Shown in pieces: positions 25,392 to 35,077 of a stretch of DNA of 64,000 nucleotides. Position numbers and translations under genes: made by a program. The stretch's first letter is position 1. Every line of letters begins with the position of its first letter. The stretch covers positions 2,571,501-2,635,500 of the forward strand of contig NZ_CP121695.1 in the NCBI RefSeq assembly GCF_029761915.1, read 5' to 3'. This stretch comes from Bradyrhizobium sp. CB1650 (GTDB lineage: Bacteria; Pseudomonadota; Alphaproteobacteria; Rhizobiales; Xanthobacteraceae). The notes under the pieces were generated by a model that saw only the letters and a program-made list of their open reading frames with translations, had not been told where the DNA came from and did not search any database.

Positions 25392-26720
25392 TCAGCTTTC
25401 TTTCGCGCAGTCGCGCGGCTGGATCTTCTTGTCCGCGGCATACTTCCCGGAAACGTCGGCAACGAGCGGATCTATCAGCGATTCATCAGCCGTGTACCAG
25501 TCGGAGATGATCTTCCAGCGTCTGCCGTCCCACTGCTGAACGCGCCCGTCGCGCGTGCCCTCGTGGTCGGAGCAGGAAATCCTGATCGGCTTCAACATCC
25601 CTTCGAAACCGAGCTCCTTGATGCGTGCATCGGAAAGGTTGAGATTCTCAAGTCCCCAACGGACTTGCTCGCCTGTCAACGGCTTCTGACCGAACTTTTC
25701 CTGTGCCTTACGGATCGCCTCCACGCCAAGCATGGCATTCACCATGCCGCGGTTGTAGAGAACTTCCCCGACCTTGCCAGGCTCTGTTGAACCTTTGCCC
25801 TTTGCGTAGACGTACTTCTCCATGTCCGCATGCACGGGAAACTTGCCTGCGCCATGCTGAAGCATGAGCGATTTGTAACCGACGGCCTGATCGCCTGCGG
25901 GGGTCACATCGGGCTCTGCGCCCGACCACCAAACGCCAATCATCTTGTCGCGCGGATAGGCAACGGCTGCCGCTTCCTTGACTGCCGTGCTGTTCATGAC
26001 CCCCCAGCCCCAGACCAAGACATAGTCCGGCCGATTCTGGCGGATCGCGAGCCATTGCGATTTCTGTTCCACCCCGGGGTGCGTGACCGGGATCGGCGTA
26101 AACTCAAAACCGTACTTCTGTGCCAACACCTGCAGCATCGGGATCGGCTCCTTGCCGTACGGGCTGTCGTGATACAGCAGCGAAATCTTCCTTCCTTTCA
26201 GCTTGTCGAATCCGCCGAGTTCCCTGGCGACGTGCTGGATTGCGATATCGGCCGCCGACCAGTAGGTGCCGAGCAATGGAAAGTTGTACGCGAACACCGC
26301 GCCGTTCTTGGAATCGGCACGGCCGTATCCCATTGTGATGATCGGGATCTTATCTGCAGCAGTCTTTTCGGTGAGGGCGAAGGTGATGCCGGTCGACAGA
26401 GGGTTGATGAATGCCGCGCCGGTCGGCCCCTTGCTCTTGAGACGTTCGTAACACTCGACGCCCTTGTCGGTCGCGTATCCGGTCTCGCATTCCTCGACCA
26501 GAAGCTTGACACCGTTGATGCCGCCGTCGCGCTCATTGACGAGATTGTAATAGTCGGCCACGCCGTTTGCGTATGGTGCGCCATTCACAGCGTAGGGGCC
26601 TGTCCGGTAGGACAGAATTGGGATGAACTGTTCGTTTTGCGCTGTCGCCGGTGCGGTAAATGCCGTGCCCGAGACGACGGCTGCTGCCAATATCAGTAAG
26701 TCGCGCGCAATGTTTGACAT
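25392..26720 (-). CDS. ABC importer periplasmic binding protein, LivK/HAAT type
   Basis: 442 residues with a signal peptide ending ATAQ. The mature region begins FIPILSYRTGPYAVNGAPYANGVADYYNLVNERDGGINGVKL, the Peripla_BP_6 fold. Two cysteines (VEECETGYATDKGVECYERL) may form a disulfide. This long subtype (about 440 residues) accompanies acyl-CoA ligases and typically serves aromatic or fatty-acid-like acids more often than amino acids; the ligand is inferred from the ligase in the operon. ATG 26720 follows AGGAGA. It lies 71 nt before livF and 107 nt after livM. Confidence 0.92.
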   Translation of the reverse strand: MSNIARDLLILAAAVVSGTAFTAPATAQNEQFIPILSYRTGPYAVNGAPYANGVADYYNLVNERDGGINGVKLLVEECETGYATDKGVECYERLKSKGPTGAAFINPLSTGITFALTEKTAADKIPIITMGYGRADSKNGAVFAYNFPLLGTYWSAADIAIQHVARELGGFDKLKGRKISLLYHDSPYGKEPIPMLQVLAQKYGFEFTPIPVTHPGVEQKSQWLAIRQNRPDYVLVWGWGVMNSTAVKEAAAVAYPRDKMIGVWWSGAEPDVTPAGDQAVGYKSLMLQHGAGKFPVHADMEKYVYAKGKGSTEPGKVGEVLYNRGMVNAMLGVEAIRKAQEKFGQKPLTGEQVRWGLENLNLSDARIKELGFEGMLKPIRISCSDHEGTRDGRVQQWDGRRWKIISDWYTADESLIDPLVADVSGKYAADKKIQPRDCAKES

Positions 26721-26827
26721 GTTGATAATCTCCTATCTGAGCACCTCTTCCTAGTCCGGGGGATTTGTTTCCTTTCTCCTCTGCCACAGGCCGCCACCCG
26801 CATTGCGATCCAGGTGCGATCGCTCCT

Positions 26828-27955
26828 TCAATAGGGAAACGGCCAAAGCCTGAGCTTCTCCTTGCAAATGGATATCAGTCGGGCGAACCCATGGGGTTCT
26901 TTGATGAGAAGATAGCAGATCAACGATCCGAAGATGATGAATTCCAGATGCGTAATCGTTTCCGTCGAAAGTGGAACGCCGAGTTCGGTCGGAATCAGAT
27001 TCAGCATGATCGGTACAATGAGGATGAAGGCCGCCCCGACGAACGAACCCATGATCGATCCGAGCCCGCCGATGATGACCATGAACAGAAGCTGCAGCGA
27101 ACGGTCGATCGAGAACGCGAGCGGCTCCCATGAACCCAGGTAGACGAACGCCCAGAGCGCGCCGGCCACGCCGATGATGAAGGAAGAGACCGCAAAAGCC
27201 GTGAGCTTTGCGTAGAGCGGACGGATCCCGATCAGCTCGGCGGCGATGTCCATGTCGCGGATTGCCATCCACTGTCTGCCAAGATTGCCGCGAACAAGGT
27301 TCTTCGCCAGGAGCGAGATCACCGTGACGAAGGTCAGGCATAACAGATAGCGCTCGACTGGCGTTTGAACGACCACACCGAAGAAATTCAGCTCCGGTGC
27401 ATTGACCGAGCCTGACGGAGCGTAATTGGTGAACCACGGGACCCGCAGGAAAACCCAATCGAAGAAGAACTGCGCCGCGAGTGTTGCAACCGCCAGATAG
27501 AGGCCCTTGATCCGCAGGCTGGGAATGCCGAAGAGAATTCCGCAACCCGCTGCCGCGAGCCCCCCGAGCAAAATGGAAGCCAATACCGGCAGCGGCGGGA
27601 TCGAGATCGCGAAGCCAAGCCAGGCAAGCGGAATATGAACGCCGGTCCCCAATTTGTATGCGGAATAGGCGCCGATAGCCATGAACGCGCCGCTGCCGAG
27701 CGAGATTTGGCCGCAATAGCCGACGAGGACGTTTGTGCCGATTGCGGCGAGTGCGAGGACCAGGAAGGGTAGCAGAATCGCCCACAACAGGTAGTCACTG
27801 CCGAACGGCCAAATATGGAAAGTGGCGAACAGCGGCACGCCGATGAAAGCGATACCGAGCAGGATACCCAGCGCAATACGGTCCTGACGGATCGGGAAGA
27901 TCGCCATGTCCTCTGCGTAGGCTGTCTTGAATTGGCCAGTCTCGCGATAGAGCAC
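26828..27955 (-). CDS. livM: branched-chain-type ABC importer permease LivM
   Basis: 375 residues, GTG 27955 preceded by GAGGAG. About ten hydrophobic segments. The LivM marks are GYCGQISLGSGAFMAIGAYSAY and the late EAA-like loop RDMDIAAELIGIRPLYAKLTAFAVSSFIIGVAGALWAF. It pairs with LivH to form the membrane channel. The spacing to livH is 15 nt. Confidence 0.95.
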   Translation of the reverse strand: MLYRETGQFKTAYAEDMAIFPIRQDRIALGILLGIAFIGVPLFATFHIWPFGSDYLLWAILLPFLVLALAAIGTNVLVGYCGQISLGSGAFMAIGAYSAYKLGTGVHIPLAWLGFAISIPPLPVLASILLGGLAAAGCGILFGIPSLRIKGLYLAVATLAAQFFFDWVFLRVPWFTNYAPSGSVNAPELNFFGVVVQTPVERYLLCLTFVTVISLLAKNLVRGNLGRQWMAIRDMDIAAELIGIRPLYAKLTAFAVSSFIIGVAGALWAFVYLGSWEPLAFSIDRSLQLLFMVIIGGLGSIMGSFVGAAFILIVPIMLNLIPTELGVPLSTETITHLEFIIFGSLICYLLIKEPHGFARLISICKEKLRLWPFPY

Positions 27956-27970
27956 AATGAACTCCTCGTC

Positions 27971-28900
27971 TCAGATGCGCTCGATGATCCGTTCGCCGAA
28001 CAGCCCCTGCGGCCGCACGAGCAGCACCGCCAACGCCAGCACGTAAGCAAACCAATATTCGATGCCGCCACCGATGAACGGCCCCAGAAACACCTCGGCG
28101 AGCTTCTCGCCCGCCCCCACAATGAGCCCGCCGGCGATGGCTCCTGGAATCGACGTAAGGCCGCCAATGATCAGAACGGGCAGGGCCTTCAGCGCGAGAA
28201 ACGTAATGGAGAACTGTACGCCTAGCTTGGTACCCCACACGGTCGCCGCGACCAGCGCAACGAGACCGGCGACCAGCCAGACCACGAACCAGATCCAACT
28301 GATCGGAATACCGACTGAATGCGCGGCCAGGTGATCGTCGGCCACAGCCCTGAGTGCGCGACCGGTCTTGGTCCACTGGAAGAAGAGCGCGAGGCCGGCG
28401 ACCAGAATGCCCGCGATCAAGGCACCCCAGACATCCAGCTTGTTGATCAGAATTCCTCCCGGGAAGAGATTCTCAAACACAAACCAGGCGTCCGTCGGGA
28501 ATAGCCGTAACGGGTAAACGTCGGACCCGAAAATCATCTCTGCAGCGCCCTCGATGACGAATGTCACGCCGATCGTGGACATGAACAGCGTCAGGGCGTC
28601 TTGATTGACAAGTGGTCCGATCACGAAGCGCTCGATCAGCCAGGCCGTCATCGCCATGATCGCAGCGGCAAAGCCGATACCGAGGACGATTGCAGCCCAA
28701 AACGGAAGGCCGTTGGCAATCAGCAGATCGAGGGCGCGAACCAGCGCCAGCCCTGCCAGCAATACCATCGCGCCCTGCGCGAAATTGAACACGCCGGATG
28801 CTTTGAAGATCAGCACAAAGCCGAGCGCGACCAGCGAATACAGTACGCCGGACATCAAACCGCCGATCAGGACCTCAAGAAACTGACCTATTGCGATCAC
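27971..28900 (-). CDS. livH: branched-chain-type ABC importer permease LivH
   Basis: 309 residues from GTG 28900, chosen because GAGGAGG lies 5 nt before it; the longer frame to 28927 would absorb that site. Family marks are MSGVLYSLVALGFVLIFKASGVFNFAQGAMVLLAG at the start and the cytoplasmic loop TKTGRALRAVADDHLAAHSVGIPI. About eight membrane helices. It lies 10 nt after livG. Confidence 0.95.
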   Translation of the reverse strand: MIAIGQFLEVLIGGLMSGVLYSLVALGFVLIFKASGVFNFAQGAMVLLAGLALVRALDLLIANGLPFWAAIVLGIGFAAAIMAMTAWLIERFVIGPLVNQDALTLFMSTIGVTFVIEGAAEMIFGSDVYPLRLFPTDAWFVFENLFPGGILINKLDVWGALIAGILVAGLALFFQWTKTGRALRAVADDHLAAHSVGIPISWIWFVVWLVAGLVALVAATVWGTKLGVQFSITFLALKALPVLIIGGLTSIPGAIAGGLIVGAGEKLAEVFLGPFIGGGIEYWFAYVLALAVLLVRPQGLFGERIIERI

Positions 28901-28910
28901 GAAATCCTCC

Positions 28911-29696
28911 TCAATGCGCAACGCCAAGATAGGCGTCGAGGACGGCCTGGTTTTTCTTCACCTCGTCCGGAGTACCGTCGGCGATCTTTACGCCATGATC
29001 GAGCACCGCCACGCGATGCGACAGATCCATGACGACAGCCATGTCGTGCTCGATCAGCGCGATCGTCGTGCCGTAATGATTGTTCACGTCGATGATGAAC
29101 CGCGACATGTCTTCCTTCTCTTCGAGATTCATGCCTGCCATCGGCTCGTCGAGGAGAAGCAGGTCGGGCTCCATCGCAAGGGCGCGACCAAGTTCGACGC
29201 GCTTCTGCAAGCCGTACGGCAAACGCGCAACCGGTACCTTGCGGATCGCCTCGATCTCCAGAAAATCGATGATCTCTTCGACCCGATTCCGGTGCTCGAC
29301 CTCCTCTGCCAGCGCAGGGCCATAGCGCAGCATCTGCCACAACAGACCGCGGCGCACCTTCAAGGTGCGGCCAGCCATGATGTTGTCGAGCGCGCTCATT
29401 CCCCTGAACAGGGCAACATTCTGAAACGTGCGGGCGATTCCGCCGCGGGCCGCTTCGAATGGCTGCATTTTGGCCCGGGTGCGGCCCTTGAAGGTGATGG
29501 TGCCACGATCAGGATGATAGAAACCGTTGATGACATTGAGCATCGAGGTCTTGCCGGCGCCGTTCGGGCCGATGATGGCGCGTATTTCGCCCTTTCGGAT
29601 GTTGAACGAAACGTCCCTCAGCGCCCTGACGCCGCCGAAGCTCAGCGCTACGTCGTCGACATGAAGCAGGATCTCATTCGTGTCGGGCGCTCTCAT
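28911..29696 (-). CDS. livG: branched-chain-type ABC importer, ATP-binding subunit LivG
   Basis: 261 residues. Walker A GPNGAGKTS, signature region ARLPYGLQKRVELGRA (the divergent LSxGQ typical of LivG), Walker B DLLLLDEPMAGMN, and the C-terminal VLDHGVKIADGTPDEV motif. The start overlaps the ligase stop (ATGA at 29696-29693), so translation is coupled. With LivF it forms the ATPase pair. Confidence 0.95.
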   Translation of the reverse strand: MRAPDTNEILLHVDDVALSFGGVRALRDVSFNIRKGEIRAIIGPNGAGKTSMLNVINGFYHPDRGTITFKGRTRAKMQPFEAARGGIARTFQNVALFRGMSALDNIMAGRTLKVRRGLLWQMLRYGPALAEEVEHRNRVEEIIDFLEIEAIRKVPVARLPYGLQKRVELGRALAMEPDLLLLDEPMAGMNLEEKEDMSRFIIDVNNHYGTTIALIEHDMAVVMDLSHRVAVLDHGVKIADGTPDEVKKNQAVLDAYLGVAH

Positions 29697-31663
29697 GCGG
29701 CCTTCCCCAGGGCTTGCGCGGCACCAATCGCTTGCATGTCGCGGATCGTCAGCCGCGCTGCGATTACGCCCTTGCGGCCATCCTCGAACGTGACCTCGGT
29801 GGAAATATCAGCTTCATGCGAGCCGTCGTAGAGCGCGGTGACCAGTGGCGCATAGCGATCGCTGATGAACCGACGACGCACCTTCTGCGTCCGGGTCAAT
29901 TCGCCATCGTCTGCGTCGAGTTCCTTATGCAGAATGAGAAAGCGGCGAATCTGAGCGCCCGCAAGCACCTTCTCCTTGGCAAGAGAGCGATTCACCTCGG
30001 CAACGTCATTCGCCACCAGATCGTAGACCAACGGATGCCCGGCGAGCTCCTGATAGGAACCGTATGTGACGTTGTTGCGCTCCGCCCAATTCGCGACGGC
30101 AACCGGGTCGATATTGACCATGGCGCAAATGAACTCCCTGGAGTCGCCGTAAACGACCGCCTCCTTGATGTTGGGAAAGAACTTCAGCTTGTTCTCAAGA
30201 TACTTCGGCGCAAACATCGTGCCGTCAGCCAGCCTTCCGACATCTTTTGCACGATCGATGATCTTCAGATGTCCGGTCTTCTCGTCGAAGAACCCCGCAT
30301 CGCCGGTCTTGATGTAGCCGTCGGACGTCATCGTCTCCGCGGTCTTGGCCTGATCCTTGAAGTATCCGACGAACATGCCGGGGGAGCGGAACTGCACTTC
30401 GCTCGATTCCGCAATCCGGATCTCGACGCCTGGCGCTGCCGGGCCAACCGTATCGGAGTAGATCTCCCCATCAGGCTGGCACGTCACATAAAGGAACGCT
30501 TCGGTCTGACCGTAGAGTTGCTTCAGGTTTAGTCCGATTGAGCGGTAGAACGCGAACAGCTCCGGACCGATGGCTTCGCCCGCAGTATACGCGACACGCA
30601 CGCGAGACAGGCCAAGGACGTTCTTGAGGGGCTCGTAGACCAGCAAGCGCCCGAGCGCATAGAGCAGCCGGCCTGACGGTGGCACCGGCTTTCCAGTCAG
30701 GATCGATTCGCCATACCGACGCGCAATGCCAAGAAAGTAGTTGAACATTCGCCGCTTGATGGGCGCAGCGTCTTCCATGCGGATCATCACCCGCGTCAGC
30801 ATGGCCTCGAAACCGCGCGGCGGCGCGAAATAGAAGGTCGGTCCGATCTCACGCCGGTCCTGCTCGATCGTCTCACCACTCTCGGGACACGCCATGCAGA
30901 ATCCGGCGACAAGACCTTGCACGTAGTTGAGGTAGTGATCGCCCACCCAAGCCAGCGGCAAGTAGGCGAACACCACGTCCTTGTGGGTCAGCCGGTCGAA
31001 TTTGACGGTACCCGTCGCGGCATCAATGCAGCCCCGCGTCGACAGCACGACGCCCTTTGATGCGCCGGTCGTTCCCGAAGTGTAGAGGATGATCGCGACG
31101 TCGGAACCGTCGCCCTGCCGGATGAATTCATCGATCCGTCCGCCAAGCGCCGGGTCGGCAGCAAGCGCTGCGCGGCCGTCTTCGATGACGTCGCCGATTG
31201 CCATCAGCCGGCCGCGATCGTAGTCGTCGAGCCCGCGCGTCTCGTCGTAGACAATCGTTTCGAGATGCGGAGTCCGGTCGGATACCGACAAGACCTTGTC
31301 AACCTGCTCCTGGTCTTGCGCTGCGACAAGTTTTGCCTCGGCGTGAGCGAGAACAAAAGCAAGCTCGTCGGCCACTGCATCCGAGTAAACCGGAACCGGA
31401 ATCGCGCGCAGCGCCTGCGCTGCCATGACAGTCCAGTAGAGCTTTGGTCGATTGGAGCCGACGACGGCGATCCTGTCTCCTGGCTGAACTCCAAGTCGAT
31501 GTAAGCCCGCCGCGTAAGCGCGCACGATCTCGGCCACCTGGGCCCAGGTCCACGTCTGCCAGATGCCAAGATCTTTGTGCCGAAACGCCGGACGCGCAGG
31601 GAACCGCGCAGCATTGCGCAGAAGCAATCTGGGGAGCGTATCGAACGATCCACCACCAGCCAT
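29693..31663 (-). CDS. AMP-dependent acyl-CoA synthetase/ligase
   Basis: 656 residues, the long form of the ANL superfamily. The phosphate-binding loop is AIILYTSGTTGASKGVVLS (about residue 187), the adenine site includes YGQTEAFLYV, and the hinge region has IKTGDAGFFDEKTGHLKIIDRAKD followed by the C-terminal ELTRTQKVRRRFI lysine. It activates a carboxylic acid to its CoA ester in the cytoplasm, using ATP. As first gene of the liv operon it most likely traps the imported acid. The substrate (fatty, branched or aromatic acid) is not readable from sequence. A 283-nt upstream gap separates it from the SDR gene on the same strand and probably holds the promoter. Confidence 0.93.
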   Translation of the reverse strand: MAGGGSFDTLPRLLLRNAARFPARPAFRHKDLGIWQTWTWAQVAEIVRAYAAGLHRLGVQPGDRIAVVGSNRPKLYWTVMAAQALRAIPVPVYSDAVADELAFVLAHAEAKLVAAQDQEQVDKVLSVSDRTPHLETIVYDETRGLDDYDRGRLMAIGDVIEDGRAALAADPALGGRIDEFIRQGDGSDVAIILYTSGTTGASKGVVLSTRGCIDAATGTVKFDRLTHKDVVFAYLPLAWVGDHYLNYVQGLVAGFCMACPESGETIEQDRREIGPTFYFAPPRGFEAMLTRVMIRMEDAAPIKRRMFNYFLGIARRYGESILTGKPVPPSGRLLYALGRLLVYEPLKNVLGLSRVRVAYTAGEAIGPELFAFYRSIGLNLKQLYGQTEAFLYVTCQPDGEIYSDTVGPAAPGVEIRIAESSEVQFRSPGMFVGYFKDQAKTAETMTSDGYIKTGDAGFFDEKTGHLKIIDRAKDVGRLADGTMFAPKYLENKLKFFPNIKEAVVYGDSREFICAMVNIDPVAVANWAERNNVTYGSYQELAGHPLVYDLVANDVAEVNRSLAKEKVLAGAQIRRFLILHKELDADDGELTRTQKVRRRFISDRYAPLVTALYDGSHEADISTEVTFEDGRKGVIAARLTIRDMQAIGAAQALGKAA

Positions 31664-31946
31664 GTCGGTCTCGATCCCAAAACCGGCGCGTTGGTTCGTG
31701 CCTGCTTGGTGACGCCGCCTCCATTTTTTAGGAAGCAGCTATGCGAGTTCCGCACGTTCCGACCTTACAACGGATCGAAAGTCCTACAAGCCCCAGCTTG
31801 ATAGACGAGGTGGCTTGGGTCGGGCGCGCGCGAGGGAGCATGGACGCGAGTTGCCATGCCCGTAGCGGTTCTGGGGACTGAACCACTCCTTATGTTGCAG
31901 CGCGAAAGAGGGGAGCATGCCGTGGTGCCACTATCTCCGAAGCATC

Positions 31947-32705
31947 TCACACCCAGCCGCCGTCGACGATGTAGTGCTGAGCGGTGCAGGCGGAGGCCTC
32001 GTCTGAGGCGAGGAAGGCGGTGAACTTCGCGACCTCGTCGGGCACGAGCCTGCGCTTCAGGCATTGCCGTTGCATCAGCTCGAGCTCACCCTGCGGCGTC
32101 ATCCATTTCTCGAGCTGGCGCTCAGTCATGATCCAGCCCGGCGCTATTGCGTTTACGCGGATATTGTAGGGACCGTAATCTCGCGCCAGGGAACGCGTAA
32201 GACCGATCACGCCTGATTTGCTGGCGGTGTAGGCAGCCATGCCGCCTTGTCCGGCGATCCACGACACCGAGCCGAAATTAATGATGACGCCGGCGTTCGC
32301 CGCCTTCATGTCCGGCAGCACGGCTTGCGCAGCAAAGAACTGGTGCTTCAGGTTAACCGCGATGCGGTCGTCCCAATGTTCCGGCGTCATCTCCTCAGTC
32401 TTGTGCCGTTCGTCATGTGCGGCATTGTTGATGAGGACGTTGATCGCGCCGTGCGCGTTGCGCGCCCCGGCGATGCCGGCGCGTAACGCGGCGATATTGG
32501 TCAGGTCGACGCGTTGGAAATGCGCGTTGAGACCTTGACCCGACAGCTCGCGAGCCAGGCGTTGGCCCTCGTCGGCCTTGATGTCGAAGAACACGACATT
32601 GGATTTCTGCTGCGCAAAGCGCCGTACGATCGCGGCGCCAATTCCCGATGCACCACCGGTGACGAGAACGATCTTGCCGGCCAGGTCGGAATAAACGGCG
32701 GCCAT
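31947..32705 (-). CDS. SDR family oxidoreductase
   Basis: 252 residues from ATG 32705, which follows AAGAGG; an upstream in-frame start would add 15 residues that look non-native. TGGASGIG (nucleotide binding), NNAA, and the catalytic Ser/YTASK are all present, ending in YIVDGGWV, so it is a classical NAD(P)-dependent dehydrogenase of about 250 residues. It is divergent from the sugar ABC operon (169 nt between starts), so sugar or polyol oxidation is a reasonable guess. Confidence 0.93.
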   Translation of the reverse strand: MAAVYSDLAGKIVLVTGGASGIGAAIVRRFAQQKSNVVFFDIKADEGQRLARELSGQGLNAHFQRVDLTNIAALRAGIAGARNAHGAINVLINNAAHDERHKTEEMTPEHWDDRIAVNLKHQFFAAQAVLPDMKAANAGVIINFGSVSWIAGQGGMAAYTASKSGVIGLTRSLARDYGPYNIRVNAIAPGWIMTERQLEKWMTPQGELELMQRQCLKRRLVPDEVAKFTAFLASDEASACTAQHYIVDGGWV

Positions 32706-32873
32706 GGGTACCTCTTGACTTGCTGACGGCTGGTGCGGACGCGCTGCCAACTCTTCCGCAGACCTTAGCCAGTCCCTGCGTGAGGTGCATAGATCAGATT
32801 TTTAGTTGCGCACCTCAAAAAATGAAGACAGGATTGCAGCCAAAAGAATAGAAGCCGGTTTGGGAGGAACGTG

Positions 32874-34133
32874 ATGAGACTGCTCAGGAAGCTGGGACTC
32901 GCCGCTGCCGCATGCCTGCTTTGGGCCAACGCCGCTGTCGCCGACACGACGGTTAAATGGCTGCACATCGAGGTCAATCCGGCCCAGGTGAAGATCTGGG
33001 AGGAGGTTGCGCGCGCCTATGAGGCGTCGCATCCGGGCGTCAAGGTCGAGATGCAGTTCCTCGAGAACGAAGCCTACAAGGCCAAGCTGCCGACCATCCT
33101 GCAATCCAAGGACCGGCCGAACATCATCTATAGCTGGGCCGGCGGCGTCCTGAAGACGCAGATCGAGGCCGGCGTCCTCGACGACATCACCGATCAGGTG
33201 AAGGGCTACGGCGACAGTCTCACGCCGGCAGCGCTCGCCGCGTTCACCAGCAATGGCCGCGTCTACGGTCTGCCCGCCGCGCTGTCGCAGGTCGGTTTCC
33301 TCTGCAACAAGGAACTAATGGCCAAAGCAAAGGTCGATCCTGCCGGGATCAAGACCTGGGACGATCTGCTCTCCGCGGTAAAGGCGCTGAAGGCGGCAGG
33401 CGTGACCCCGATCGTGGTCGGCGGTGCCGACAAATGGCCGTTGCACTTCTATTGGACCCATCTTGCGGTACGCATCGGCGGCAAGCCGGCGTTTGATGCA
33501 GCGCTGCGCGGCGACAACGGCGGCTTCGCCGGCGAGACTTTCCAGAAATCCGGCGAACTGTTCAAACAACTCGTCGATCTCCAGCCGTTCCAGAACGGTT
33601 TTCTCGGTTTCAAGAATCCACACGCCGTCGGCTATTTCGGCGACGGCAAGGCGGCGATGACACTCGCGATCAGCACAGTCTATCACCTGCAGCGTGCGCT
33701 CGCGGCCGATAAGGCGGGCTTGAGCGAAGACAAGATCTGCTGGTTCGATTTCCCTCTCGTGACCGGCGGCAAAGGCGCGTCGACCGACACGCTCGGCGGC
33801 ATTACCGGCTGGCTGATCACCAAAGGCTCGCCGAAGGAGGCGGTCGATTTCTTGAAGTACTTCGTCTCGAAGGACGTGCAGACGCGGCTTGCGGCGGGCA
33901 ACTTCATCATCCCGGTGGTGCAGGGCGCGGACGCCGGCCTCAACAACTCCTTCATGAAGCTGATCGCGGCCAATCTGGCGAAGTCGAACTACCACCAGAA
34001 CTTCTATGACCAGAGCCTTGGCCCCTCGGTCGGCCGCGTCGTCAACGACGTCACCGCGGAGATCGCCGGTGGCAGCATGAGCCCGCAGGATGCCGCCAAG
34101 ACCATCGAGGCGGCGTGGAAGCAGGGCAACTGA
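32874..34133 (+). CDS. sugar ABC transporter substrate-binding protein (family 1)
   Basis: 419 residues from ATG 32874 (GTG 32871 also possible), preceded by GGGAGG. Signal peptide LLRKLGLAAAACLLWANAAVA. The mature part TTVKWLHIEVNPAQVKIWEEVARAYEASHPGVKVEMQF is the usual opening of MalE/UgpB-type proteins, and FFAWGWL-like features are replaced by GVTPIVVGGADKWPLHFYWTHLA. It captures a sugar in the periplasm for the two permeases that follow. Ligand unknown. Confidence 0.93.
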   Translation: MRLLRKLGLAAAACLLWANAAVADTTVKWLHIEVNPAQVKIWEEVARAYEASHPGVKVEMQFLENEAYKAKLPTILQSKDRPNIIYSWAGGVLKTQIEAGVLDDITDQVKGYGDSLTPAALAAFTSNGRVYGLPAALSQVGFLCNKELMAKAKVDPAGIKTWDDLLSAVKALKAAGVTPIVVGGADKWPLHFYWTHLAVRIGGKPAFDAALRGDNGGFAGETFQKSGELFKQLVDLQPFQNGFLGFKNPHAVGYFGDGKAAMTLAISTVYHLQRALAADKAGLSEDKICWFDFPLVTGGKGASTDTLGGITGWLITKGSPKEAVDFLKYFVSKDVQTRLAAGNFIIPVVQGADAGLNNSFMKLIAANLAKSNYHQNFYDQSLGPSVGRVVNDVTAEIAGGSMSPQDAAKTIEAAWKQGN

Positions 34134-34135
34134 CG

Positions 34136-35077
34136 GTGACGCGGCGGATCGCGAGCTCGTCGGCGATGGGTGTTGCGGAGACATCGCTTTCCTCGCTCGC
34201 GGTTCGCGGCCCGAGCTGGGATGGCCGCTTCGCCGTTCTGATCCTGTTCCTGCCGCCCGCGTTGCTCTTGTTCACACTGTTCGTGGTGCTGCCGATGGGC
34301 GAGGCCGCTTGGTATTCGGCCTTCAACTGGAACGGGTTCGGCAAGCCGACCAACTGGATCGGTTTCGACAACTACCGCTTCGTGCTGGAGACGCGCGCTT
34401 TCTGGCTCGCGCTGCGCAACAACGGGCTGATCATCGCGGTCTCGCTCGCGATCCAGCTTCCGCTTGCACTCATGCTGGCCCTGATGCTGGCAGAACGTTT
34501 TCGTGGGGCGGTGGCGCTGCGCATGCTGTTCTTCATGCCCTACATCCTGGCTGAGATCGCGACCGGGCTGATCTTCAGCTTCGTCTACGACGGCGACTAC
34601 GGCCTCGTCGCCTCGATCTGGCGCACCTTCGGTGCCGAGCCGCCTCATCTGCTGGCTTCGACCGACACGGCGATGCTGGCGGTGCTTATCGTAGTCGTCT
34701 GGAAGTACTTCGGCTTCCACATGATGCTGTTCATCGCGGCGCTCCAGAGCCTCGACAAGAACCTGATCGAGGCCGCCCGGATCGACGGCGCGACGCGGTC
34801 GCAAGCCCTGCGCCATGTCGTCATCCCCTTGCTCTATCCGACGATCCGGCTCTCCGTGTTCTTCGCCATCGTCGGCTCGCTGCAGCTCTTCGACCTCGTC
34901 ATGCCGCTGACGCGCGGGGGACCTGCGGATTCCTCGAACACGATGGTGAGCTTCCTCTACAACAACGGCATCTCGCGCATGCGGGTCGGCTATGGCAGCG
35001 CCATCGGCGTCATCCTGTTCGTGATCTGCGTGACCTTTGCCTTCACCTATAAGCGATGGTTCATGCGCGATGAGTAG
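34136..35077 (+). CDS. sugar ABC transporter permease (MalF-type)
   Basis: 313 residues from GTG 34136, 2 nt after the binding-protein stop (an upstream in-frame GTG lies within that gene). Six membrane helices starting LILFLPPALLLFTLFVVLP. The EAA loop EAARIDGATRSQALRHVVIPLLYPTI contacts the ATPase. FNWNGFGKPTNWIGFDNYRF is the typical periplasmic segment of this class. Confidence 0.93.
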   Translation: MTRRIASSSAMGVAETSLSSLAVRGPSWDGRFAVLILFLPPALLLFTLFVVLPMGEAAWYSAFNWNGFGKPTNWIGFDNYRFVLETRAFWLALRNNGLIIAVSLAIQLPLALMLALMLAERFRGAVALRMLFFMPYILAEIATGLIFSFVYDGDYGLVASIWRTFGAEPPHLLASTDTAMLAVLIVVVWKYFGFHMMLFIAALQSLDKNLIEAARIDGATRSQALRHVVIPLLYPTIRLSVFFAIVGSLQLFDLVMPLTRGGPADSSNTMVSFLYNNGISRMRVGYGSAIGVILFVICVTFAFTYKRWFMRDE

